Positions 1 to 8,640 are shown, counted from the first letter of the stretch. The stretch: 64,000 bases of DNA from CAZGMN01 sp964645765 (GCA_964645765.1 CAZYBE010000015.1:1-64000); one strand, 5' to 3'. The notes: generated from the sequence alone by a model not told the origin. Translations and numbers: made by a program.

Positions 1-1
1 G

Positions 2-142
2 CACGCCATGCACATTCTCTCCTCTATACCTGGAATATCATTCATCCACTTTAACGAAAAGGATGTGGTCAGACATCCGCTTGTTCAAAAGATCATAAAA
101 GCCTATGAAAAAGCCGAGGCCAAATCTCGAAGAAATCGATGA
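2..142 (+). CDS. phoH: PhoH family protein, C-terminal end (partial)
   Basis: The window opens inside this gene; 46 codons remain before the TGA. The tail reads ILSSIPGISFIHFNEKDVVR followed by HPLVQKIIKAYE, the usual C-terminal signature of PhoH/PhoL P-loop ATPases (I-x-GI-x-F-x-F-x-x-x-DVVRHPLVQ-x-I-x-AYE). The ATPase core lies outside the window. The stop overlaps the next start as ATGA, and the order PhoH-HD protein-YbeY-CBS protein-Era is the standard neighbourhood, which supports the call. PhoL-type proteins are linked to RNA and ribosome metabolism; that role is family knowledge, not seen here. Confidence 0.85.
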   Translation, partial: HAMHILSSIPGISFIHFNEKDVVRHPLVQKIIKAYEKAEAKSRRNR

Positions 143-2529
143 ACCCCATATCATTTAAAAGACTTAAATTCTTTAAAAGCTCAGGGCTGCAGACAAAAAA
201 ACAAAAGGATAGCGTTCCTTCACCCAAAAAAGAAGTGAATTTTTTTAAAAGAGTCGTTCAAAGTCCGTTTATTTTTATCTTTATCTTTGTCGCTATCGTG
301 GCTTACATTGTTTCTTATCTGCCTTCAAAGTCTCTTCCCCTCGCTGCAGAGGGGGAAATTGCGTCTTCGGATATCATCGCTCCCAACGATTTAACGATCG
401 AGGATAAAGAGACAACCGAAAAAAGAAAGCAAGAAGCTATGGATGCAGTTCTCCCTGTCTATAGCCTCGATAACAATGTTTTCTTGAACACCGAGGTCAA
501 AACTCGGGAATTCTTCAACTCTGGACGCGAGCTGCTCCAGCAGCCTTTGACTCCTGGAAGAATAGAAGAATTTCAAAATACCATCCGAGAAAAATATGGG
601 ATCGAAATTTCTTCCAGAGACCTGGCCTCCCTGGTGAGAGCTAAATTTTCGTCAAATATAGAAGATGACCTGATCAACCTCATCGGAAAAGTCTTTAACC
701 AGGGCATCATTCTTTCCAAGAACCTTTTCATCCGTGGAGAGCAGGAAAAAGGATTCATTCTAAAGAGGCTGGAGGGAGAAAGGAACGTAAAGATCGACAA
801 CATCCTGGATATGAAAGAGAGTAAGGAGAAATTGGCCGAGGAAATAGCTCAACTGGACCTCCCTCGAAATGAAAAATCCTTGCTCCCCACCCTCTCTTCC
901 CTTTTCCTTGCTCCGAACGTCAGCTTCAACATTATGGAAACTCAATCCCGGAAAGAGATTGCCCGCCAGAGAATTGAAACTGTTTTTTATTATATCAAGA
1001 AAGGAAAAGTGATTGTCCGCAAAGGAGACGAGGTCAATAAAGAAGCTCTTAAGCTGATCAAAATCATCAACCAGAGCCAGCAAACAAAACCGAGCTGGGT
1101 TATAAACTTCTCAGGCACTTTTCTCCTCTTCAGCCTTCTTTTCGTTACGCTCTGGTATTATTTAAAATCCGTGCTAAAGCTCGAACAGACTTTAAAAAAT
1201 TTCAACATGATGGGAATCATCATCATCCTCAGCCTTCTCTTCTACAAGCTCTCAAACTTCTTTGCCTCGCTGGTGAGCGCCAGCACCAATTTTCAACCTC
1301 TGACCTATATTGAAAGTTACATGCAGGCCTTCCCCTATCAGTTCGGTGCTCTCATCTTTGCCTTTCTGACTGTGAGCCATTTGGCCTTGATCTATACGGT
1401 TATCAACAGCCTGCTCATCGGCTATCTCTTCAAAGCAAATTTTTATTTGATGGTCTATAGTTTTTTAGGGGGTTTATCGGCTATCTACGGCATAAGGTAT
1501 TACGGCAGAGGAAAGAGGACTTCCACTTTTCAGGCTGGCCTTTTCTTGGTCGCGCCTGTCAACATTTTCGTTATCATCACCTTTCATATGATCAGTGAGA
1601 AAATTGGCCCGATCGACCTCCTTTTGAGCGAAATCTTCATGGGACTCCTGGGAGGAGTCATAAGCGCCTCTTTAGCTTTTCTTTTTCTTCCCATCTTTGA
1701 GAATATCTTCAACATCCCGACTCAATCGAAGCTCCTCGAGCTTGCCAATTCAGACCTGCCGATTTTTCGGCAGATGGCCATGGAGGCTCCTGGGTCTTAT
1801 CATCATTCTCTGCTCGTTGCTTCCCTGGCCGAGAATGCTGCAGAAGAAATCAAGCTCGACCCGATGCTGGTCAAAGCCGGCGCCCTCTACCACGATATCG
1901 GGAAACTCAAAAGACCCGAGTATTTTCTGGAGAATCAAACTCGAGTTCTTGACCTGCATAAAGACCTCAAGCCGAGCATGAGCAGTCTGGTCATCATTAA
2001 CCACGTCAAGGAAGGAGTGGAGCTTTCGAGAAAATTGAAGCTGCCGAAAAAGATAAGAGATATCATCGAGCAGCATCACGGGAATTCCTTGGTCAGGTAC
2101 TTTTTCCAGAAGGCAAAGGAAAAGTATGACCCGGAAATGCATAAAATAGGCGAAGAAAGCTACAGATATGCCGGTCCCGTTCCCAAGAGCAAAGAAGCGG
2201 CCTTGATTCTACTCTCAGACTCTGTCGAGGCTGCCTCGCGCAGCCTGAAGTCACCGTCGATTGCCAGTCTCAAAAAAATGATTAGCGACATCTTCAACAG
2301 CTATATAGAAGACGGGCAGCTCGATGATTGTGACTTTTCGCTGAAAGAGTTGAAAACCGTCGCCTCTTCCTTTCTATCCTCTCTTTACACAATCTACCAT
2401 CCAAGGGTTGAATACCCCGGCTTTGACTTTGAGATGAAAGAAACGAGGAAGAGCGAAAAGAATCAAAAAACCAATGATAGAAATAATCAACAAACAGGAC
2501 AAGCACCGGATCAGCAAAAAAAAATTTAG
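139..2529 (+). CDS. pgpH: 7TM-HD domain phosphohydrolase, PgpH/YqfF family (probable c-di-AMP phosphodiesterase)
   Basis: This 796-residue protein has a basic N-terminus, one membrane segment at about 43-61, a large extracytoplasmic region (about 63-315), a block of about seven membrane segments (about 315-525) and a cytoplasmic HD domain (about 545-745). Visible metal-binding motifs are SYHHS with H555/H556 and YHDIGK with H585-D586; further histidines lie in INHV and QHHG. This architecture (7TMR-HDED plus 7TM plus HD) defines PgpH, which hydrolyses the messenger c-di-AMP. The start overlaps the PhoH stop by 4 bases, and the 3' end overlaps ybeY by 56 bases, so the operon looks translationally coupled. 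Substrate is assigned by family only. Confidence 0.9.
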   Translation: MNPISFKRLKFFKSSGLQTKKQKDSVPSPKKEVNFFKRVVQSPFIFIFIFVAIVAYIVSYLPSKSLPLAAEGEIASSDIIAPNDLTIEDKETTEKRKQEAMDAVLPVYSLDNNVFLNTEVKTREFFNSGRELLQQPLTPGRIEEFQNTIREKYGIEISSRDLASLVRAKFSSNIEDDLINLIGKVFNQGIILSKNLFIRGEQEKGFILKRLEGERNVKIDNILDMKESKEKLAEEIAQLDLPRNEKSLLPTLSSLFLAPNVSFNIMETQSRKEIARQRIETVFYYIKKGKVIVRKGDEVNKEALKLIKIINQSQQTKPSWVINFSGTFLLFSLLFVTLWYYLKSVLKLEQTLKNFNMMGIIIILSLLFYKLSNFFASLVSASTNFQPLTYIESYMQAFPYQFGALIFAFLTVSHLALIYTVINSLLIGYLFKANFYLMVYSFLGGLSAIYGIRYYGRGKRTSTFQAGLFLVAPVNIFVIITFHMISEKIGPIDLLLSEIFMGLLGGVISASLAFLFLPIFENIFNIPTQSKLLELANSDLPIFRQMAMEAPGSYHHSLLVASLAENAAEEIKLDPMLVKAGALYHDIGKLKRPEYFLENQTRVLDLHKDLKPSMSSLVIINHVKEGVELSRKLKLPKKIRDIIEQHHGNSLVRYFFQKAKEKYDPEMHKIGEESYRYAGPVPKSKEAALILLSDSVEAASRSLKSPSIASLKKMISDIFNSYIEDGQLDDCDFSLKELKTVASSFLSSLYTIYHPRVEYPGFDFEMKETRKSEKNQKTNDRNNQQTGQAPDQQKKI

Positions 2530-2887
2530 AAATTTACTCAGAAAACTCTTTGAACGTTATGGCCTGAAAGAGGCTGAGACGGCGCTGGTCTTTGTCGGGA
2601 AAAAAACAATAAAACAATTAAACAAGAAGTTTCTGGGAAAAGATGTTGCAACCGATGTCCTGAGCTTTCCTCTCGGGGAGAAAAGTGCGGACGGAAAATT
2701 CTACCTCGGCGATATCATCATCTCTGTTCCCCAGGCATTCGAGCAAAGTCTCTTCCGAAAGCACAGCCTGGAAAGAGAGTTGGAGCTTCTCGCTGTTCAC
2801 GGCTTTCTCCATCTCCTGGGATTTGACCATTCTGCAGGAATCGAAGAAGAGGAAGATAAGGTCAAGGAGCTATTGCTCAACAGCTAA
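2474..2887 (+). CDS. ybeY: Endoribonuclease YbeY (rRNA maturation factor)
   Basis: A 137-residue metalloprotein of normal family size. The zinc site HGFLHLLGFDH has H109, H113 and H119, and the DVATDVLSFPLGE and YLGDIIIS blocks typical of YbeY are present. YbeY acts in 16S rRNA 3'-end maturation and ribosome quality control. The chosen ATG lies inside the end of pgpH, giving a 56-base overlap; a later start would remove the conserved N-terminal strand, so the overlap looks real. It sits between pgpH and a CorC-like gene, as in many bacteria. Confidence 0.92.
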   Translation: MIEIINKQDKHRISKKKFRNLLRKLFERYGLKEAETALVFVGKKTIKQLNKKFLGKDVATDVLSFPLGEKSADGKFYLGDIIISVPQAFEQSLFRKHSLERELELLAVHGFLHLLGFDHSAGIEEEEDKVKELLLNS

Positions 2888-2889
2888 AA

Positions 2890-4116
2890 ATGAAAATGGA
2901 ATTTTTAAAATGGGTTGGATTGCTTCTGAGTTTTTTGTTCACATTTTTTCTCTCCCTCTTTCATCTCTCTCTCGGCTCCTTCTCCAAAATCTCCCTCAGC
3001 CGCTTTCTTGAAAATAAGAAAAAGGCCTATCGCCTCAAAATCCTCGGGGCTTATGATGAGATAAAAATCGCCGTTGAATTCACCAGGATTTTTTTCTTAA
3101 TCGTCTTTCTTTTTTATCTCTATCTTGTTTTCCCTCGTCCGAGGCTTTGGCTGCTCTGGCTTTTCCTCGTCTCTCTGGCGATTTACATCATCCTCCTGGA
3201 TGCTCTTGCACGTTTTCTTGCCAATCTCGGCAGTAAGAAAATTCTCAGCCTCACGCTTCCTTATTACAAACTCATCTATCTCTTTTCGACTCTTGTGCTT
3301 CTCGTGGCCAGAATCAAAACCTCTCGAGGCCGCGAAGAGTCCCGCGAAACCTCTGAAGAGGAAGTCGAGACTTTCATCGATGAAGCCCGGAGCGAGGGAA
3401 TCATCGAAAAGGAAGAAGGAATACTCCTACGGAGCGTGGTTGAGTTCAGCGATACAGTTGTCAGGGAAATCATGACTCCCAGGGTGGATATGGCCTGCCT
3501 CAGGAAGGAATCGACCATAGAAAAAATCAGAGAACTGGTCATAAAAGAAAAGCATTCCCGCATTCCTGTTTACAAAGATAAGATAGATAACATTGAAGGG
3601 ATGGTGATTGCCAAAGACCTTCTCGAGTATTCGGAGGATAGATTCAGAAACAATTCGATCGAGCCGCTCATTCGTCCGGTCTATTTTGTTCCCGAATCGA
3701 TGAGAGTGGCCGAACTCCTCAAAGAGCTCCAAAAAAGAAAGCAAAAATTGGCTATTGTTGTCGATGAGCACGGGGGCGTCTCAGGCCTGGTCACTATGGA
3801 AGACCTTATGGAAGAGATTGTCGGCGATATCCTAGACGAATACGACCTGGGAGAAGCCCAGATTGTCGAAAAAGGTCCGCACGATTATCTCGTCTCCGGG
3901 GATCTGGAAGTGGAAAAGGTCGAGGAGCTTTTTGACCTGGACATTGCCGAAGATGATTTCATTACGGTCGGAGGGCTGATCACCCATCACTTGGGAAGGC
4001 TGCCAAGGCAAGGAGAGCATATCCAGATTAAAGGCTTATCGCTGGAGATTCTTGAAGTCGACCAGAAGAGGATAAAAAAGCTGAGAGTCAAGAAAAGCGA
4101 AGCGCCTCGAACATAG
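2890..4116 (+). CDS. HlyC/CorC family CBS-domain membrane protein
   Basis: 408 residues starting 3 bases after the ybeY stop. The N-terminal ~140 residues hold several hydrophobic segments. A paired CBS module follows (about 190-310), with VVREIMTPRVDM at its front and VDEHGGVSGLVTMEDLMEEI at its back. A C-terminal CorC/HlyC transporter-associated domain spans about 325-400. Family members are linked to divalent-cation (Mg/Co) efflux or its control. The place between ybeY and era is the common one. Which ion is handled cannot be told from sequence. Confidence 0.87.
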   Translation: MKMEFLKWVGLLLSFLFTFFLSLFHLSLGSFSKISLSRFLENKKKAYRLKILGAYDEIKIAVEFTRIFFLIVFLFYLYLVFPRPRLWLLWLFLVSLAIYIILLDALARFLANLGSKKILSLTLPYYKLIYLFSTLVLLVARIKTSRGREESRETSEEEVETFIDEARSEGIIEKEEGILLRSVVEFSDTVVREIMTPRVDMACLRKESTIEKIRELVIKEKHSRIPVYKDKIDNIEGMVIAKDLLEYSEDRFRNNSIEPLIRPVYFVPESMRVAELLKELQKRKQKLAIVVDEHGGVSGLVTMEDLMEEIVGDILDEYDLGEAQIVEKGPHDYLVSGDLEVEKVEELFDLDIAEDDFITVGGLITHHLGRLPRQGEHIQIKGLSLEILEVDQKRIKKLRVKKSEAPRT

Positions 4117-4182
4117 AATGAAACCAGGGATAAAAAAATATTCTTAGGAAAGAATCCGATATCAGGCTAAAAAGGATTAAAA

Positions 4183-5094
4183 ATGAAAGCTGGCTATGTG
4201 GCATTGATCGGGCGGCCCAATGTCGGGAAGTCCACCTTGCTCAACGCCATGCTCGGCAAAAAAGTGGCCATCATCTCCAATAAGCCCCAGACAACACGAG
4301 TCAGCATCCTGGGCATCAAGACCACAGACAAAGGGCAGGTCATCTTTGTCGATAACCCCGGCATCCATAAGCCTCTGCATAAATTGAATAAGCGCATGAT
4401 GAACTTTGTCTACTCCTCGCTCGAGACCTGCAACCTTGTCAATCTGCTCATCGACGCCACTGAGAAGTTTGGACACGGAGACCAGTTTGTCATCGACACT
4501 TTGAAAAACATTCGAACACCCATCTTCCTGCTGATCAACAAGGTCGATATCATCAAAAAAGAAAAAATCCTTCTCATCATCGACAAATACAAAGACTTAA
4601 TGAATTTTGCCGAAATCATCCCCATCTCAGCGCTCAGAGGGACAAGTCTTGACCTTCTTGAGAAAAAAATCTACGAGTATCTGCCTGAGGCTGAGAAAAT
4701 CTATGCTGATGATGAGGTTCCAGTTCAATCCCAGAGGTTTCTCCTCGCAGAAATCATACGGGAAAAACTCCTCAGCCATGTCATGGAAGAGCTTCCCTTT
4801 GTCACCGCTGTCTACATCGATACGATAGAAGACAGAGCAAAAGAGGCTTCTCCGGGCGCTGAGCCGGAGAAGAAAGCGACAAAATACATAAAAGCCACCA
4901 TCTTTGTCGAGAAAGAATCTCACCGGCGAATCGTTATCGGCAGGCAGGGAAATCTGATCAAGGCCATCGGGACTCAAGCCCGCCGCGAGCTCGAGCAGAT
5001 TCTGGGAGCGCGGATTTTCCTTGATTTGTGGGTAAAGGTCAAAGAAAACTGGCGCGACTCAGCCGATGTCTTGGATTTAATCGAAAGCCAGTAG
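4183..5094 (+). CDS. era: GTPase Era
   Basis: 303 residues, the usual Era length. G motifs: G1 GRPNVGKS at 10-17, G3 DNPG at 57-60, G4 NKVD at 119-122, G5 SAL at 149-151. A C-terminal KH RNA-binding domain carries VIGRQGNLIKAIG and the ARRELEQILG helix. Era binds the 3' end of 16S rRNA and assists 30S assembly, which fits with YbeY in the same operon. A short loop rich in Ala/Glu/Lys (about 220-235) precedes the KH domain. It is the last clear gene of the operon; no terminator is obvious after it. Confidence 0.95.
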   Translation: MKAGYVALIGRPNVGKSTLLNAMLGKKVAIISNKPQTTRVSILGIKTTDKGQVIFVDNPGIHKPLHKLNKRMMNFVYSSLETCNLVNLLIDATEKFGHGDQFVIDTLKNIRTPIFLLINKVDIIKKEKILLIIDKYKDLMNFAEIIPISALRGTSLDLLEKKIYEYLPEAEKIYADDEVPVQSQRFLLAEIIREKLLSHVMEELPFVTAVYIDTIEDRAKEASPGAEPEKKATKYIKATIFVEKESHRRIVIGRQGNLIKAIGTQARRELEQILGARIFLDLWVKVKENWRDSADVLDLIESQ

Positions 5095-5306
5095 CTTTGC
5101 CATCCTTCTCTCTCAATCATTTTATTTTTTTGCCAATAGAAACACCCCATCTTTTAGGTTGGGTATTTGCAAAAGCGAGTAAAAACTTATTCAGCTTCAC
5201 ACTTAAAATTTGCTTTGACAAATCCAAATTCTTATGAAAAGATTGTGCAGAAAAAGCGGCAGGAATTATGCTTAGCTTAACTCGCAATTAAAAAAAGGAG
5301 GTAAAA

Positions 5307-5744
5307 ATGGATTTTGAAGGAAAGTCTTTCCGTCTCCAGCCTTTCTCGACTGTAAGCACAGTGGTCAAAGCCAAGTTTGACACTTCAGAAATAACAAACC
5401 TCTTCCAAGAATCGCTGAATCACCACCTTGAGAAAAAGGGGCTTGTCATATACCAAGGGGAGGGTGAAGCTCAAATCATGATTCGTGGACAGGTCGTTAC
5501 TGTTGATGAAGGAAATCGGTGGTTGCGTTATTTTTTAACCTTTCTAGGAGGCAAGACGGTTTTTGAAGCGGAGGGGGAAGTGCTCATCAATGGTGCCTCT
5601 GCGGGCGAAGTTCATTCTGTTAAGAAAAGTGGAATAGGGCTATTCGGCGGGAACTCGATAGGTCTCCTCAAAACGAATGCAAAAGCTGTAGCGAAAGATA
5701 TCACCGGCCAGGTTATAAAAGTTCTAAAAAGGAGCCAAACATAG
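5307..5744 (+). CDS. DUF4410-like protein
   Basis: 145 residues preceded by a strong AAAGGAGG Shine-Dalgarno sequence 6 bases before ATG. A TTGACA hexamer at 5215-5220 could be a -35 box, but no good -10 follows. The central GNRWLRYFLTFLGGKTVFEA stretch and the following strand-rich region resemble DUF4410 proteins, which are usually lipoproteins; this one has no signal peptide or lipobox. The last 10 bases carry a ribosome-binding site for the next gene. Function is unknown; the family link is by eye and moderate. Confidence 0.6.
   Translation: MDFEGKSFRLQPFSTVSTVVKAKFDTSEITNLFQESLNHHLEKKGLVIYQGEGEAQIMIRGQVVTVDEGNRWLRYFLTFLGGKTVFEAEGEVLINGASAGEVHSVKKSGIGLFGGNSIGLLKTNAKAVAKDITGQVIKVLKRSQT
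5728..5743 (+). promoter_or_regulatory. Shine-Dalgarno sequence with candidate ATA initiation codon
   Basis: AAAGGAG followed by CCAAAC and ATA. The spacing is normal for initiation, and the ATA overlaps the stop of the upstream gene, like the ATGA overlaps elsewhere in this window. Non-AUG AUU/AUA starts are known but rare in bacteria (infC is the classic AUU case). Confidence 0.4.
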
Positions 5745-6094
5745 CGAGCTTTGATAATCAAAAAGGGAATGCTCCCCCCTTTTCTCAGCGACAATTGCGG
5801 TCCTACATCGAGAAGAAGCTCAACGAAGGAGTCGATTCTCAATCTGTTATCCTAGACATTTCAGCCAAGGGTTATGATCCTGCAAATGCGCAGAATGTTG
5901 TGAAAGAAATCTTAAGTTCACAGCGAAAGAAATATTTTAAAATTTTAGGAATTAGTGGAGGATTTTGTCTTCTAGGAGTGGTAGTCACTTTGAGCACGTT
6001 AAAATCAGAAAACACAGATATCTGTTATGGTGCTATCATTTTCGGTTTAATTGGCATAATTTATAGCCTTATTAGGCTAATGAAATTAAAATAG
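5741..6094 (+). CDS. Small membrane protein, unknown; possible ATA start
   Basis: The reading frame is open from inside the preceding gene and has no ATG, GTG or CTG at a sensible place. The best-placed initiation site is ATA at 5741, 6-7 bases after AAAGGAG (5728-5734) and overlapping the previous TAG as ATAG; this gives 117 residues. The first conventional alternative is TTG at 5795 (99 residues), which has no Shine-Dalgarno sequence and cuts into the Q-x-LRSYIEKKL-x-x-GV helix. Residues 20-60 look like a helical domain (YIEKKLNEGV, then ISAKGYDPANAQNVVKEIL); two membrane helices follow, ending in a basic tail. Function unknown. Confidence 0.6.
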   Translation: MASFDNQKGNAPPFSQRQLRSYIEKKLNEGVDSQSVILDISAKGYDPANAQNVVKEILSSQRKKYFKILGISGGFCLLGVVVTLSTLKSENTDICYGAIIFGLIGIIYSLIRLMKLK

Positions 6095-6182
6095 ATTAGC
6101 TATTCAATCCCTATTTGCTGTTAAGACCTTCCTTCCCAGCTAGCATTTCAAAATTTTTGATGATTGTTGCCATATTCGAGAT

Positions 6183-6226
6183 GCAGGTTTTGGGAAGTAG
6201 CCACAGCGCGCATTGAAGATTTAGCC
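6183..6226 (+). repeat. Partial copy of the 11.7-kb inverted-repeat element
   Basis: About 43 bases here (GGTTTTGGGAAGTAGCC onward to GATTTAGCC) match 11687-11729 at roughly 36 of 43 positions by manual alignment, on the same strand. Only the left half is present; no inverted partner was found near by. It lies in the non-coding gap before tRNA-His. Confidence 0.5.
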
Positions 6227-6272
6227 TTATCTAATCACTGAATCGGAAATTCTATCTCCAACAGCTGGCTCA

Positions 6273-6301
6273 TTGACTTTAGCCATGATTGATGAGAAAA
6301 T
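6273..6301 (+). promoter_or_regulatory. Candidate promoter for tRNA-His
   Basis: TTGACT at 6273-6278 and a weak GAAAAT at 6296-6301 with a 17-base spacer, ending 18 bases before the tRNA. The -10 box is poor, so this is only suggestive. Confidence 0.3.
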
Positions 6302-6318
6302 TTTAAACATCAATTTTC

Positions 6319-6396
6319 GGTGAGCGTAGCTCAACTGGTTAGAGCATCGGACTGTGGATCCGAAGGTTGGGGGTTCGAGCCCCCTCGCTCACCCCA
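6319..6396 (+). tRNA. tRNA-His (anticodon GTG), CCA encoded
   Basis: Acceptor stem GTGAGCG (6320-6326) pairs with CGCTCAC (6386-6392). The anticodon stem TCGGA/TCCGA encloses loop CTGTGGA with anticodon GTG at 6354-6356. The T-arm GGGGG-TTCGAGC-CCCCT is perfect. The extra G at -1 (6319) faces C73 (6393), the hallmark of bacterial tRNA-His, and CCA (6394-6396) is genomically encoded. Confidence 0.97.
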
Positions 6397-6572
6397 CCTG
6401 AATCTCTTGATTTTAATAAGCCTCCGCTCATATCCGCGATACACGACAAAGCATATGGTTTTAGAGACTTTGAACTCTAAATCGGCAGTTGGTATATAAT
6501 AAAAGCTGTCGGCTCATCCAGTGCCTATCCTTTAAAACACCGATAAGGAATAATGAGTGAAAGGAGAATCAA

Positions 6573-7283
6573 ATGAATCGCAGGACATTCTTAAAGACCT
6601 TGCCGGCTCTCACCGTGCTGACTGGCACAACGTCCAGCTTCCCACGGGAAGCGTCCAGCTCCAGCCAGGAACTGCAACCGATCACGCTGCCGAAACCCCA
6701 GACCGACGGCGGCAAATCAGTCTTGGCGGCCCTGCAGGAAAGAAAGACTATCCGCAATATCAGTGCGGAAAAACTTCCCCCGCAGGTGCTGTCTGATCTC
6801 CTCTGGGCAGCATTCGGAGTGAACCGAGAGAAGTCGGCATTTGGAAAGCCGGGAAGGACAGCCGCATCGGCCAGCAACTCGCAGGAAATCGACCTTTATG
6901 TTGCCTTGCCCGAAGGAATCTACCTATATGAGGCAGACCCTCACCGTCTGACTCCTGTTGTTCCCGGAGACTTTCGCCCGAGGGCTGGCAGGGGTGCTGC
7001 AACTACGGCCCCGGTTAATATCTACTACATCGTGGATCTCACCAGATACGATACAGGGAAGGGGCAGCCCGACCGAAAAATTGGGGATCCGGAGGTCCAG
7101 AAGTCTTATTATTATGTCGCCACTGGTCTCATTGCCTCGAACGTCTATTTGTTCGCGGCCTCGCAAGGTCTAGCGGCTTGGTTCCACAATTGCGATAAGG
7201 TGAACACAGCCAAGGAGTTCAAGTTGCGGCCCGAACAGCGTGTGCTTTTCGCCCAGACAGTGGGTTATCCGGTGAAGAGTTAG
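6573..7283 (+). CDS. Exported nitroreductase-family (SagB-like) oxidoreductase
   Basis: 236 residues with a GAAAGGAG ribosome-binding site. The N-terminus MNRRTFLKTLPALTVLTGTT is a twin-arginine (Tat) signal, expected for a cofactor-containing protein folded before export. The mature part has LQERKTIRNISAEKLPPQVL-type residues (the Arg-containing flavin-binding start of the nitroreductase fold), LSDLLWAAFGVNR and a C-terminal ASQGLAAWFHN block. Such proteins bind FMN and reduce or oxidise small substrates; SagB-type members act on thiazoline/oxazoline rings. No partner cyclodehydratase is near, so the substrate is unknown. Base composition looks more GC-rich than its neighbours. Confidence 0.8.
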   Translation: MNRRTFLKTLPALTVLTGTTSSFPREASSSSQELQPITLPKPQTDGGKSVLAALQERKTIRNISAEKLPPQVLSDLLWAAFGVNREKSAFGKPGRTAASASNSQEIDLYVALPEGIYLYEADPHRLTPVVPGDFRPRAGRGAATTAPVNIYYIVDLTRYDTGKGQPDRKIGDPEVQKSYYYVATGLIASNVYLFAASQGLAAWFHNCDKVNTAKEFKLRPEQRVLFAQTVGYPVKS

Positions 7284-7376
7284 CCAGAACGGTGACAGGT
7301 CTGATCGACAATGATATTGCGTATGATTAGACCAATTCTCTAGAATGGGAGTCTCAATTGACTCTCTCTTTGTCGA

Positions 7377-7754
7377 TTGCCATTATTCCCCAAACAGCCA
7401 AGAGAAAAATATGAAATACTTAATTTTATTGCCTGCTTAGGAGCCCTTTTTTATTTGAGAATCAATGAGCTGAAAAAGGGAATTCCTGTAAAAAAAGAAG
7501 TTTTCGATGGCCTCACCGTGAAAGAAGTCACAACCGTTGCCATGAAGGAGGAAAGGATAAAAACCCGTTTCGGCCCGAAGCAGGTGATCATCATCAAGCC
7601 CCTCATGAAAGACTTCAGGAAAGCAGGAATTACCCAAGTCCAGGAAAATATAACTCTTTATTTACAAAAGGAACTTCCCCGGGTTCCCTATTTAGTAAAA
7701 GGTAAATTGGTCATTGGTTCACTGAAAGCGACCCTGACTGAAATCAATCATTGA
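7377..7754 (+). pseudogene. Truncated DUF3108-like gene
   Basis: The 125 codons begin at TTG, without a Shine-Dalgarno sequence, and match only the back half of DUF3108 proteins: GALFYLRINELKKG, VFDGLTVKEVTTVAMKEERI, then PYLVKGKLVIGSLKATLTEI. Full-length relatives are exported proteins of roughly 230-260 residues with a signal peptide. Only 93 bases separate this frame from the nitroreductase stop, too few for the missing half. It is probably a 5'-deleted remnant, though translation from TTG cannot be excluded. Confidence 0.6.
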
Positions 7755-7785
7755 GGACCTGATGACCGACTATCTTGAAAGTTTT

Positions 7786-8640
7786 TTATTGACCCTTGGC
7801 TAATTGGACATCCACCCAGAAGGAACGTTTTTCCCTGCCCCTTCTAACTGACGAAAGCTCTGGGCCACCCTCACCTGTCCTCTCCGGTCTCTCCTCGTCT
7901 TTTGTAACCATCGCGGCTTGACCTTCTGTCGCACGGGTGCTCTGGCCGCCAAGTTCGCCTGCTTTCGCCTGCAATAATTCCTTTGTCAACCCGCCCCACT
8001 CAAAACCAATTTTTACAATTTTTCCGGGCTCGAGCTTGAACTCAGGAGCTAATTTTTCGATCGTGTTAAGGCGAAGCCTTATTTCGTAGAGCGCAGTCCC
8101 CCTCCCTGGCTTCAGCCTGAATATGGGGACATCCAGGTCGCCGGCCAGGGCTGTGGGAGTGAGATTGTTACCTTTTTTATCTATGACCTCTCCCTGATAA
8201 AGGAAATAAAAAGGTTTCGACTTAAACTGCGCTTTCTGAGCGTCAGGAATTGGCCCCTGCTGCCTTTCAAGAATGGCAATCAACTCATCTGCGTTGATCC
8301 GTCTCTCCTTGAAGTTAATTCCGTATGTTTTTTTATCACTTCCTTCTGTGTTGAACCAGAGGGTCAGACCTGTCACCTGAACCGTGCTCATGAACTTTCG
8401 ATCCTTGAAGTTGAAAAGAATATAAAGATACTTGCCATCGTTTTTGAAGGCATAATCAATTCCGAACTTTTTCATTAAGTTTATGGTCTCAGCCTGCCAG
8501 TCTGCATTTGAGCCATCGACATTCACAGGGGAAGCAGCCCATGTGCTCTGGACTGATTCGTCTTTTGGAAACACAACAAATGTAAAAGTCAATATCACGA
8601 ATATGAGGAAGGAAAATGTCGTAAAGATTTTACTCTTCAT
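7786..8640 (-). CDS. Exported protein of unknown function, CBM9-like N-terminal region
   Basis: 284 residues. The start chosen is the ATG at 8640, 5 bases after AAAGGAGG; an in-frame TTG 18 bases upstream lies within that site. A signal peptide spans about residues 1-25. The mature N-terminus (SPVNVDGSNADWQAETIN) followed by DYAFKNDGKYLYILFNFKD looks like the start of a CBM9/DOMON-type beta sandwich, as in exported surface proteins. The C-terminal ~60 residues are low-complexity and charged. No catalytic motif is visible. It converges on the truncated DUF3108 frame. Confidence 0.7.
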   Translation of the reverse strand: MKSKIFTTFSFLIFVILTFTFVVFPKDESVQSTWAASPVNVDGSNADWQAETINLMKKFGIDYAFKNDGKYLYILFNFKDRKFMSTVQVTGLTLWFNTEGSDKKTYGINFKERRINADELIAILERQQGPIPDAQKAQFKSKPFYFLYQGEVIDKKGNNLTPTALAGDLDVPIFRLKPGRGTALYEIRLRLNTIEKLAPEFKLEPGKIVKIGFEWGGLTKELLQAKAGELGGQSTRATEGQAAMVTKDEERPERTGEGGPELSSVRRGREKRSFWVDVQLAKGQ

